NCBI GenBank assembly: GCA_043802925.1
Contig: JAZDKP010000242.1
Span: forward strand, 1 to 16,370
Origin: JAZDKP01 sp043802925
Lineage (GTDB): Bacteria > Fibrobacterota > OXYB2-FULL-49-7 > JAEUSG01
Length of the DNA stretch: 16,370 nucleotides
Reading direction: 5' to 3'
The notes beneath the pieces were generated by a model. The model did not search any database, was not told the origin of the DNA, and saw nothing but the letters and a program-made list of their open reading frames with translations. This document shows, piece by piece, positions 1-6,440 of this stretch (the stretch's first letter is position 1; each line of letters begins with the position of its first letter). Made by a program: the position numbers and the translations under genes.

Positions 1-1
1 A

Positions 2-421
2 TTAATATTGTCTTCATCAGATGCAATCCACTGGAAAACGTGCCCGTCAGAAACCAACGAGAATTACAGAAAGATATTCTTTAACGAGAATAAATTCGTT
101 GCCCTATGTAACGACGGTTCGCTTTATTCATCGCTCGATGGCAACACATGGTCCCGGGTCGCTACAGATAAGAATATGGCCGACTTGTCATATAGTATTA
201 CTTCTGGAAACGGCCAATTTGTTGCAGTAGGAGCTTCCGGATTCATCCTGACCTCAAACGACGGCGCTAGTTGGCAGAGAATACGTTCGCCAACCCAAAT
301 GGATCTTCATTCAGTAGTGTTTGGTAACAATCTATTTGTTGCCGTAGGCTACTTTGGAACAATTATAACATCTCCTGCAGTGATCAAAACGGAAATCTTG
401 AAAATTAAGAACCCGATTTGA
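2..421 (+). CDS. C-terminal end of a BNR/YVTN-like beta-propeller protein (5' truncated)
   Basis: The reading frame is open to the left edge, so this is the 3' end of a longer gene; a TTG at 8 is probably internal. At least two propeller blades are visible, each built on the pattern 'G..FVAVG..G.I.TS.DG..W'. One runs from about residue 62 to 90 (QFVAVGASGFILTSNDGASW, counted from the TTG) and the next covers LFVAVGYFGTIITSP. An earlier, more diverged blade has FVALCNDGSLYSSLDGNTW. Proteins with this repeat are usually secreted or surface proteins, and their substrate is generally unknown. The last 14 residues after the final blade are a short lysine/isoleucine-rich tail with no recognisable sorting domain. 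Base composition is more AT-rich than the genes from 2.2 kb onward. Function cannot be assigned beyond the fold. Confidence 0.6.
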   Translation, partial: LILSSSDAIHWKTCPSETNENYRKIFFNENKFVALCNDGSLYSSLDGNTWSRVATDKNMADLSYSITSGNGQFVAVGASGFILTSNDGASWQRIRSPTQMDLHSVVFGNNLFVAVGYFGTIITSPAVIKTEILKIKNPI

Positions 422-564
422 CTTTAACCATATATGCGCTGTTTTACGTAAGACCTAACAGAAATCGGAATATCAATTTAATCTGAATTCAAGTGATAAG
501 AATCTCAGTCACACAATGACCCAGCACCTTTTCAGTCCGCCTGCCCGCCATCCTCAAATACATC

Positions 565-587
565 GTGCTTCGACTTCGCTCAAGCAC
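565..587. repeat. Inverted repeat, GTGCTT/AAGCAC arms
   Basis: Arms GTGCTT (565-570) and AAGCAC (582-587) are perfect complements around an 11-base GA/CT-rich middle containing CGACTTCGCTC. This 'gtgcttcgac...gctcaagcac' pattern resembles short interspersed palindromes that occur in many copies in some bacterial genomes. That the element is multicopy in this genome is inference; there is only one copy in the window. Confidence 0.5.
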
Positions 588-606
588 AAGTATTCCGGCA
601 TGAAGT

Positions 607-630
607 CCCCGGCATCCTCCGTTGCCGGGG
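607..630. repeat. Inverted repeat, CCCCGGCA/TGCCGGGG arms
   Basis: Perfect 8-bp arms (607-614 and 623-630) around an 8-base loop would form a strong GC hairpin. No T-run follows on either strand close enough for an ordinary intrinsic terminator, so an interspersed repeat or an RNA structure is more likely. Confidence 0.55.
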
Positions 631-668
631 GAGGGGCAGCCGTTTCCGCTGACCTCTGCATGGGCGGC

Positions 669-681
669 GGCCTGACAGGCC
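669..681. repeat. Short perfect palindrome GGCCTG-A-CAGGCC
   Basis: Six-bp arms with a single-base centre, 38 bases after the previous hairpin. Together with the two upstream inverted repeats it makes a small cluster of palindromes in the intergenic region. Role unknown. Confidence 0.4.
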
Positions 682-924
682 CCTCGTTCCAGGGCGCACC
701 GTGCACCAACTGATAGGAAAATCAATTTCCGCCGTTCCGGAACCCTTCCGCTGATGCATTCTTACCTGTTTTCCAGATTCTCGTTCCGGTTGCCCCGAAA
801 CCCATGAATTCAAACTCCCTATCCGATAAGAATTATTTGATTTGAATGAATTATGGAAACCGTAATAAATATATTAATTATATCAATATATATCGTAAAT
901 GCTATTTAAATACTAATAAATACC

Positions 925-953
925 TTGTAATTATAACATAATATATCTATATT
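925..953 (+). promoter_or_regulatory. Candidate sigma-70-type promoter, possibly leaderless, for the ATPase gene
   Basis: TTGTAA (925-930) and TATATT (948-953) are separated by 17 bases. Transcription from this -10 would begin at about 960, directly at the ATG at 961, and there is no Shine-Dalgarno sequence before that ATG. The surroundings are so AT-rich that chance matches are likely, so the call is weak. Confidence 0.3.
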
Positions 954-960
954 GCAACAC

Positions 961-2130
961 ATGATACCGCGACTTCTAAAATCTTTATTCCCCGGAAAAC
1001 TGAGTTTTTTCCTTTTCGGCCCCAGGCAAACCGGAAAATCCACGCTGCTTTCATCCTATCTTAATCCTGAAACCAGCATAACCATTGACCTGCTGAAAAC
1101 CGACAGCTATCTTCAATTCAAACCGCATCCTTCATTTCTTCAGACCGTCCTTAAGGGGTGCGCCCCACAGATACAGACCGTTTTCATCGATGAAATCCAG
1201 CGTGTTCCGGAACTGCTTGACGAAGTCCAAGTCAACCTGACCGGGCCTTCGCCGAAACAATTTATCCTGACCGGTTCCAGCGCCCGTAAACTCAAAAAAA
1301 ACCATGCGAATCTTCTCGGTGGACGGGCGGCCCTTCTCAAACTTTATCCGTTCTCATATTCCGAGGTCCGTTCCGCTGGTTTTACCCTGCAAGAAGCGCT
1401 GACCTGGGGCCTGCTTCCTCCGTTGTGGAACATGGAAAAGGGGGATCGCCCCCTTTTCTTGAAATCCTATATTGAGACATATATTAAAGAAGAAATCCAG
1501 GCGGAAGCCCTGACACGAAATCTGCCGGGTTTCATGCGCTTTCTCGCCCTGTCTGCCCACGAAAACGGTTCTCTGGTCAATTTCACGGGCCTCTCCCAGG
1601 ATACAGGGGTCGGGCTCCACATGATTCGAGAGTTTTACCAGATTCTGGAAGACACGCTGCTGTGCGTCAGGCTGGAACCATTTACAAGCCGCAAACGGCG
1701 CATGGTCAGGCACGGACGGTATTATTTTATTGACACGGGCATCGTGAACGCGCTGTGCAACCGGCTTCCCCCGCTTTCGTTAATGCCCGGCACCCCGCAG
1801 TTCGGCGCTGCGTTTGAACACTTCATCATCATGGAGCTGTTCAAAATCAGGGAAAACCTCGGTGGAAATTTCACGCTCACATTCTATCGGACCTCGGCCG
1901 GGGCCGAAGTGGATGTGGTGCTCGAAAAACAGGACAATTCCCTGATCGCCCTTGAAATCAAATCCGGGCCGCGTCCCGTGTCCGGGAACATGTCCGGCCT
2001 TAAAAGCTTTCGGACGCTTGCGGAGAATGCGCGGGCCGTCTGTGTCCATACCGGAGATTACGCGTACAAAGAGGACGGAATTGAGTTCCTGCCATGGGCC
2101 GCATTTCTTGATGAGGCCGCAGGATTCTGA
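961..2130 (+). CDS. AAA-type ATPase with DUF4143 C-terminal domain
   Basis: A 389-residue member of the widespread AAA_14/DUF4143 ATPases; length is normal for the family. The N-terminal ATPase core shows Walker A GPRQTGKS (20-27), Walker B VFIDE (74-78) and a sensor-like strand FILTGSS (101-107), followed by the typical GRAALLKLYPFS stretch near 121-132. The C-terminal part (about 190-389) contains AEVDVVLE (315-322) and LEIKSG (331-336). That D...ExK spacing recalls the PD-(D/E)XK nuclease fold and is usual in this family, whose cellular role is not established. I chose ATG 961 over the in-frame TTG at 952 because the family begins at a motif like IPRLL. No ribosome binding site is visible. 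The gene stands alone between an AT-rich region and the serA operon, and such genes are often horizontally transferred (family knowledge, not shown here). Confidence 0.85.
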   Translation: MIPRLLKSLFPGKLSFFLFGPRQTGKSTLLSSYLNPETSITIDLLKTDSYLQFKPHPSFLQTVLKGCAPQIQTVFIDEIQRVPELLDEVQVNLTGPSPKQFILTGSSARKLKKNHANLLGGRAALLKLYPFSYSEVRSAGFTLQEALTWGLLPPLWNMEKGDRPLFLKSYIETYIKEEIQAEALTRNLPGFMRFLALSAHENGSLVNFTGLSQDTGVGLHMIREFYQILEDTLLCVRLEPFTSRKRRMVRHGRYYFIDTGIVNALCNRLPPLSLMPGTPQFGAAFEHFIIMELFKIRENLGGNFTLTFYRTSAGAEVDVVLEKQDNSLIALEIKSGPRPVSGNMSGLKSFRTLAENARAVCVHTGDYAYKEDGIEFLPWAAFLDEAAGF

Positions 2131-2216
2131 TCGCGGGCCCCTTCTTTTTTGATTGTTAAGCTCCCTTTTTATCGTTTATTTTAATCCATTCCGCAGGCCC
2201 GAACCATCCTTAATTT

Positions 2217-2221
2217 AAGGA
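2217..2221 (+). promoter_or_regulatory. Ribosome binding site AAGGA for serA
   Basis: AAGGA lies 6 bases before ATG 2228 and fixes that start. Confidence 0.6.
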
Positions 2222-2227
2222 ACCTCC

Positions 2228-3409
2228 ATGTTTAAAATACAGACCCTGAACAAGATCGCGACCATCGGCCTTGACCGCCTGCCCCACGACAATTTTGAAG
2301 TCGTTTCTGAAATGATCAATCCCGACGCCATCCTCGTGCGTTCGCAGGACATGCTCGCCATGGAATTCGGCGCCAACCTCACGGCCATCGGCCGGGCGGG
2401 CGCGGGCGTCAACAACATTCCCTTGGCAAAATGCACGGAAAAAGGCATCGTGGTCTTCAATACCCCGGGCGCCAACGCCAATGCGGTCAAGGAGTTGACC
2501 CTGCTCGCCATGCTGCTCTCGGGCCGCAAAACCCTCGAAGGCGCCGCTTTTCTCAAAGGCATGGCAAGCGCCGCGGGCGAAGAAATCTCCAAAGCCGTTG
2601 AAAAAGGCAAAAGCCAGTTCGTGGGCCCGGAAATCAAGGGTAAAAAGCTCGGCGTCATGGGCCTGGGCGCCATCGGCGTCATGGTGGCCAATGCAGCCGT
2701 GGCCCTCGGCATGGAGGTGGAGGGCTACGACCCCTATATCTCCGTGGAGGCGGCCTGGAACCTCTCACACAATGTCAAGCGCGCCAAAGGCGTCGACCGT
2801 CTCCTCGCCACCTCCGACTACATCACGCTGCACATGCCGCAGACCGATGACACCAAAGGCTTTATCAATGCCGAAAAACTCAAGCAGATGAAAAAGGGCG
2901 TGCGCATCCTCAATTTCTCGCGCGGCGGGCTCGTGGTCGAAAAAGACCTCCTCGCCGCGGTGCAATCCGGCATGGTGGCGCGCTACGTCACGGACTTCGC
3001 CAGTCCGGGCCTGCTTCAGAGCGAGGGCGTCATCTGCTTTCCGCACCTGGGCGCCTCCACGCCCGAGGCCGAAGACAACTGCGCGGTCATGGTCTGCGAC
3101 CAGGTGCGCGACTTCCTCGAAAACGGCAACATCGTTAATTCGGTCAATTTCCCGAACTGCACCCTCGAGGCACAGGGCGCCTGCCGCGTGCTTATCGTGA
3201 ATAAAAATGTTCCCAACATGGTGGGCCAGTTCACTACCCTGCTGGCGGCCGCCAAAATCAACATCGTCGAAATGCTCAACAAGAGCAAGGGCGACGCGGC
3301 CTACAACATCGTGGACATCGAAGGCGACCTGCCTGCGGAGATCGAAAAAAAGCTCCTTCAAATCCAGGGCGTCACCAAGGTCCGCGTGCTCCGAAAGCAG
3401 CAGGCCTGA
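2228..3409 (+). CDS. serA: D-3-phosphoglycerate dehydrogenase, short form with ACT domain
   Basis: Oxidises 3-phosphoglycerate to 3-phosphohydroxypyruvate with NAD, the first step of serine synthesis, in the cytoplasm. At 393 residues it is the compact type: N-terminal substrate domain with GRAGAGVNNIP (55-65) and NTPGANANAVKEL (78-90), Rossmann motif GLGAIG (145-150) and an acidic residue D168 where NAD selectivity is set. The catalytic arginine is in FSRGG (R232), the catalytic histidine in PHLGAST (H273), and an ACT-like regulatory domain covers about 318-390. The usual catalytic Glu segment ('DVF..EP') is shortened and reads VTDFASPGLLQSE (254-266). A similarly short 'TDF' version is typical of Firmicutes-type SerA. 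RBS AAGGA at 2217-2221 is 6 bases from the ATG. It is the first gene of a tight operon, with the next start codon directly abutting its stop. Confidence 0.88.
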   Translation: MFKIQTLNKIATIGLDRLPHDNFEVVSEMINPDAILVRSQDMLAMEFGANLTAIGRAGAGVNNIPLAKCTEKGIVVFNTPGANANAVKELTLLAMLLSGRKTLEGAAFLKGMASAAGEEISKAVEKGKSQFVGPEIKGKKLGVMGLGAIGVMVANAAVALGMEVEGYDPYISVEAAWNLSHNVKRAKGVDRLLATSDYITLHMPQTDDTKGFINAEKLKQMKKGVRILNFSRGGLVVEKDLLAAVQSGMVARYVTDFASPGLLQSEGVICFPHLGASTPEAEDNCAVMVCDQVRDFLENGNIVNSVNFPNCTLEAQGACRVLIVNKNVPNMVGQFTTLLAAAKINIVEMLNKSKGDAAYNIVDIEGDLPAEIEKKLLQIQGVTKVRVLRKQQA

Positions 3410-4603
3410 TTGTCTTCCGTCCTTCCACGCCTTATCCTAAAAAAGGACAAGGCGGGCCCGTTCGTCGGCCGCCATCCGTGGGTCTTTTCCGGCGCCATTG
3501 AACGCGTTGAAGGGGCCCCGGTCGACGGCAACGCGGTGGCGCTGCACGCAACGGACGGCCGTTTTATCGCCTACGGTCTCTACAATGCACAAAGCCAAAT
3601 CCGCGCGCGCCTCTATTCGTGGAACGAGACCGACGCCTTGACCGATGCGTTTTTTGAGGCCCGCATCCGCGCGGCCGTGGCGCTCCGCAGGCAACTCGGG
3701 CTCATCACCCCGAATTCCGCCTGCCGCCTTGTGTTTAGCGAAGGGGACGGGCTCTCCGGCCTTGTGGCGGATTGGTACGCGGGCTTTGTGGCCCTGCAAT
3801 TCAACGCCCTCGTCCTGGCAAAACGAAAAGAAGCCGTAGCGGCCGCGCTCACCAAAGCCGTATCCCCCCGTGGAATTTATCTCCGGACCGAAAAAGGGAT
3901 CCGCGATCTCGAAGGCCTTGAAATCTCCGATGGCCCCATGGCGGGCGAGGCCCCTCCCGAATCACTGATGATTACGGAAAACGGACTCGACTACGACGTG
4001 GACATCCAAGAAGGCCAAAAGACGGGCTTTTACGCGGACCAGCGGGAGAACCGGGCGGCCGCAGCGGCTTATGCCAAAGGCCGGCAATGCCTTGATGTCT
4101 GCTGCTATACGGGCGGCTTTGCATTGAACCTCGCGCGGGCCGGCGCCGCCTCCGTGACCGGCCTCGATTCCTCGGCAACGGCAATCGCGGCCGCGCAGCG
4201 TAATGCGGAACGGAACGGCCTTTCGGCCGTCTCCTTTGCGCAAGGCGACGCGTTTAACGCACTGGCCGGTATGCGCGAAAAAAAAGAAACCTTCGGCCTG
4301 ATGGTGCTGGATCCGCCGCGCTTTGTCCAGTCCGCGGGCGGCATCGAACAGGCGCTCAAGGGATATGTCCGGTTGAACGCGCTGGCCATGGGCCTTTTGG
4401 CAGAGGATGGCATCCTTGTGACGTGCAGCTGTTCGGGCCGGGTGGGCCATGACGAATTCGCGTCTGTTCTCTCCGCCGCGGCGTTGAATGCCGGGCGCAC
4501 GGTGCGCGTGCTGGAAAAAAGAGGGCAGCCCGCGGACCATCCAATCAACGTGGCCTGCCCGGAATCAGAATACCTTCAATGCGTCATCTGCCATGTGGAA
4601 TAA
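3410..4603 (+). CDS. rlmI: RlmI-like class I rRNA (cytosine-C5) methyltransferase
   Basis: Predicted SAM-dependent methyltransferase of the RlmI/RlmK C-terminal group, which in E. coli makes m5C1962 in 23S rRNA. The 397 residues match the family length. The N-terminal PUA-like domain has RLILKK (7-12) and RHPWVFSGAI (21-30). An EGQKTGFYADQREN motif (201-214) precedes the Rossmann fold, whose SAM loop is DVCCYTGGFAL (229-239) with the acidic D253 after it. Motif IV is LDPPRF (300-305), and the cysteine motif CSCS (339-342) is at the place of the catalytic Cys. The start is a TTG placed immediately after the serA stop codon; no later ATG or GTG preserves the conserved RLILKK..RHPWVFSG beginning. 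Translation is therefore probably coupled to serA. Specificity for position 1962 is inferred from the family. Confidence 0.85.
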   Translation: MSSVLPRLILKKDKAGPFVGRHPWVFSGAIERVEGAPVDGNAVALHATDGRFIAYGLYNAQSQIRARLYSWNETDALTDAFFEARIRAAVALRRQLGLITPNSACRLVFSEGDGLSGLVADWYAGFVALQFNALVLAKRKEAVAAALTKAVSPRGIYLRTEKGIRDLEGLEISDGPMAGEAPPESLMITENGLDYDVDIQEGQKTGFYADQRENRAAAAAYAKGRQCLDVCCYTGGFALNLARAGAASVTGLDSSATAIAAAQRNAERNGLSAVSFAQGDAFNALAGMREKKETFGLMVLDPPRFVQSAGGIEQALKGYVRLNALAMGLLAEDGILVTCSCSGRVGHDEFASVLSAAALNAGRTVRVLEKRGQPADHPINVACPESEYLQCVICHVE

Positions 4604-5726
4604 AATAAAGGCCTTTGCGTCCGACCGGCTTTACCCCATTTTCTTTGTGCCGCGCGAGGTCGCGTCCAAAGGGACGCGTCTTTTCTTCCTCGACGGATTC
4701 CGAAGCGTTGCGCTCCTGCTCATGGTCGCTTCGCACGGTCTCAAGACCTGGATCCATCCCGCGTTTGAGACCCCGGTCTCCATTTATTTCAAACTCCTCA
4801 TCAATAAAATCCCGGCCCCCATGTTCTTCTTCCTGGTCGGCGCCTCCTATGTCCTCTCGCGGGACGCGCGCCTCCGCCGTGGAATGACACGGCAGCAGGT
4901 CCTGTTCTCCTTTGCGCGCCGCAGCCTCGTCCTCTTCGCGCTCGCCTTTGTCTACAAGCTCATGGATGCGCTCTTTGGCGTGCCCCTCCGGTATATCCGC
5001 TGGTGGGAAATTGACGTCTTGAATATCATCGCCCTCTCTCTCTTTCTGATCGCATGGTTGGACTATGCCACCCGCACCCTGAAGAACTCGCACCGGCTTC
5101 ACCTTATCGCGGCCCTGGTCGGTGTTACACTCACTCCGTTGCTTTTCAAAATCCATTTTCCCGCGGGTTTTCCCAACCTCCTGCGTCTTTACATCCAGGG
5201 GACCCAGGCCGAATGCGCCTGGTTCACGCTCCTCCCCTACGCATGTTATACTTTTTTCGGGGCCTGGATGGTGCAGGGTTTCGTAAACGGGACGATCCAA
5301 AAACCGTTTCTCAACCTGCATCTCGTGTCACTCTTGCTTCTGTCCTGCATGGGGCTGGGGCAGCTGCTTCCGCGCCTGGCCCCGGACCCATGGATCCGCG
5401 AGTGCGGCCTCAGCCTTTTTTATTTCTCGCGCGCCTTCCTGCTGCTTTCACTGGGTGTTTATGGCGCGCACCTCTTTCAACGTTTCGTCGGCTTCGGCCC
5501 CTTCCTTATCATCGGCGCATACACCATGCTCGGGTACTGGGTGCACGCCAAGGTCGTTTATCTCTACTACAAGCCGCATATCGGCGCCGAAACCTGGGCC
5601 GGGAGCTTTTTGCTTCTGTTGAAGGTGTACGCAATGACCTTCGCGGCCGTCTTCGCATGGTCGGAATTCAAGAAATGGCGCAAGCGGAAAAAGAAGGCCG
5701 CGGCCGCTATGGCTGTCGGTTCGTAA
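4593..5726 (+). CDS. Multipass membrane acyltransferase-like protein (DUF1624/HGSNAT-type)
   Basis: A 377-residue integral membrane protein with about ten hydrophobic segments. Near the N terminus it has FFLDGFRSVALLLMVASHGL (31-50): an acidic D34, then R37 and a His (H48) at the end of the first membrane helix, the arrangement seen in acyltransferase-3 and heparan-glucosaminide acetyltransferase-like (DUF1624) proteins. Further on, PMFFFLVGASYVLSR (76-90) and WWEIDVLNIIALS (137-149) fit the same family ('iDVLq.IAl'). It probably acylates a sugar or lipid at the membrane; substrate unknown. The C terminus ends in a lysine-rich cytoplasmic tail. The frame is open back to 4488, but ATG 4593 is preferred. 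It overlaps the methyltransferase stop by 11 bases, and the upstream translation is just that gene read in another frame. It is the last gene of the serA operon. Confidence 0.65.
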   Translation: MWNKIKAFASDRLYPIFFVPREVASKGTRLFFLDGFRSVALLLMVASHGLKTWIHPAFETPVSIYFKLLINKIPAPMFFFLVGASYVLSRDARLRRGMTRQQVLFSFARRSLVLFALAFVYKLMDALFGVPLRYIRWWEIDVLNIIALSLFLIAWLDYATRTLKNSHRLHLIAALVGVTLTPLLFKIHFPAGFPNLLRLYIQGTQAECAWFTLLPYACYTFFGAWMVQGFVNGTIQKPFLNLHLVSLLLLSCMGLGQLLPRLAPDPWIRECGLSLFYFSRAFLLLSLGVYGAHLFQRFVGFGPFLIIGAYTMLGYWVHAKVVYLYYKPHIGAETWAGSFLLLLKVYAMTFAAVFAWSEFKKWRKRKKKAAAAMAVGS

Positions 5727-5746
5727 TTCCATCCGTTCTTGAACAG

Positions 5747-5775
5747 TTGTTTTATATACAAACATTGTATATATT
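5747..5775 (+). promoter_or_regulatory. Promoter of the toxin-antitoxin operon (TTGTTT-17-TATATT)
   Basis: TTGTTT (5747-5752) and TATATT (5770-5775) are separated by exactly 17 bases, a good sigma-70 spacing, with the predicted transcription start near 5782 just ahead of the GGAGGA at 5785. The spacer and the start of the -10 box are occupied by a perfect inverted repeat, suggesting repression at this promoter. Confidence 0.6.
5753..5773. promoter_or_regulatory. Candidate antitoxin operator (9-bp-arm palindrome)
   Basis: Arms TATATACAA (5753-5761) and TTGTATATA (5765-5773) are perfect complements around ACA. The 21-bp palindrome fills the promoter spacer and overlaps the -10 box. Ribbon-helix-helix antitoxins normally bind such palindromes and repress their own operon, so this is the natural operator for the gene starting at 5797. 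The binding itself is inferred. Confidence 0.6.
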
Positions 5776-5784
5776 ATCCTTATC

Positions 5785-5790
5785 GGAGGA
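5785..5790 (+). promoter_or_regulatory. Strong ribosome binding site GGAGGA of the antitoxin gene
   Basis: A near-perfect Shine-Dalgarno, 6 bases before ATG 5797. It decides the antitoxin start and should favour abundant antitoxin over the coupled toxin. Confidence 0.7.
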
Positions 5791-5796
5791 CAAACC

Positions 5797-6036
5797 ATGG
5801 CTGCTTATACGGTCAATATTTCGTTTGAAGGCGCGTTGGTGCGCCAAATCGATTCGGTCGCTCGGATCGAGTCACGTTCCCGGTCCGAACTTATCCGTGA
5901 AGCCGCGCGGATGTACATTCAACGGAAAAACCGATGGAAAGAACTTTTCCGAAAATGCCGCCGTGCCGGAAAAGCGTCAGGGCTCTCTGAAAAGGACGTA
6001 ATTGCCGAAGTTCGCCGCGTTCGCGCAAGTGTATAA
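5797..6036 (+). CDS. Ribbon-helix-helix (CopG/Arc-type) antitoxin
   Basis: A small basic protein of 79 residues. The N-terminal strand TVNISF (5-10) followed by two helices, the second containing SRSELIREAARMYIQ (28-42), is the ribbon-helix-helix DNA-binding dimer fold. The tail (about 45-79), rich in Lys and Arg, is where such antitoxins wrap the toxin. In its type II toxin-antitoxin role it would neutralise the PIN nuclease encoded directly downstream and repress its own promoter through the palindrome at 5753-5773. The toxin ATG overlaps its stop codon by one base (TAATG), so the two are translationally coupled. The pair lies between two envelope-related regions as a self-contained module, typical of mobile addiction modules. 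Confidence 0.82.
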   Translation: MAAYTVNISFEGALVRQIDSVARIESRSRSELIREAARMYIQRKNRWKELFRKCRRAGKASGLSEKDVIAEVRRVRASV

Positions 6037-6437
6037 TGAAAGCCGTTTTAGATACCAACGTCCTGCTTTCAGCTTTTCTTTTCGGCGGAAAACCGCGTCA
6101 ACTGATTGAACGGGCCCTCGAAGGCCGATTGGCCCTTTACACCTCTCCCGCCCTTTTGACCGAGATTCGGAATACCCTCGCTCGTTCAAAATTCATGCTT
6201 TCACCGGCTCTGGCGACAATCATGATGGAAGAATTAGAACAATTGGTAACACTCGTATATCCTTCCGAGCGTATTCATCGTGCCTGCCGTGACACAAAGG
6301 ATCATATTGTCTTAGAATGCGCCTGTGAATCCCGGTGCCATGCGATTGTATCAGGAGACAATGATCTGCTGGTCATGAAGCAATTCCGCGGCATCCCTAT
6401 CCTGCGAGTGGCGGAATGTCTTGATCGGCTGGTTTAA
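6036..6437 (+). CDS. PIN-domain toxin (putative ribonuclease, COG1569-type)
   Basis: A 133-residue PIN domain protein, probably a Mg-dependent ribonuclease toxin cutting RNA when free of its antitoxin. The family's acidic residues are all visible: D6 in VLDTNVLLSAF, E43 in LLTEIRNTL, D86 and D89 in RDTKDH, and D108/D110 in VSGDNDLL. The LDTNV...FGG beginning and the 'DTKDHIVLECA' stretch match the 'putative toxin-antitoxin system toxin component, PIN family'. Length is normal and there is no disruption, so the toxin should be active. The start codon overlaps the antitoxin stop. It ends only 3 bases from the end of the convergent GT-C/TPR gene, leaving no room for a separate terminator. Confidence 0.85.
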   Translation: MKAVLDTNVLLSAFLFGGKPRQLIERALEGRLALYTSPALLTEIRNTLARSKFMLSPALATIMMEELEQLVTLVYPSERIHRACRDTKDHIVLECACESRCHAIVSGDNDLLVMKQFRGIPILRVAECLDRLV

Positions 6438-6440
6438 TTT

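Larger units (their letters stand above)
422..951. other. Non-coding interval with inverted repeats then AT-rich tract
   Basis: About 530 bases without a convincing gene. Short open frames exist on both strands (for example 489-725 minus and 516-713 plus), but their translations are low-complexity and match no family I recognise. They follow from GC-rich inverted repeats at 565-681. From about 820 to 951 composition changes abruptly to very AT-rich, as expected for an upstream regulatory region of the ATPase gene. Nothing else is evident. Confidence 0.6.

Noticed and set aside
489..813. Small genes in the palindrome-rich interval
   Set aside because: Cys/Arg/Gly-rich translations arise from GC-rich inverted repeats; no ribosome sites and no recognisable family.
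2765..3361. Minus-strand frame of 198 codons inside serA
   Set aside because: Antisense to a strongly conserved enzyme; His/Val/Asp-rich shadow without motifs.
4584..5321. Minus-strand frame of 245 codons
   Set aside because: Charged, repetitive antisense translation of a membrane protein gene; no start signal or family match.
5054..6001. Plus-strand frame of 315 codons over the acyltransferase end and the antitoxin
   Set aside because: It crosses the toxin-antitoxin promoter and two well supported genes in other frames, and its product is Arg/Pro-rich without any domain.
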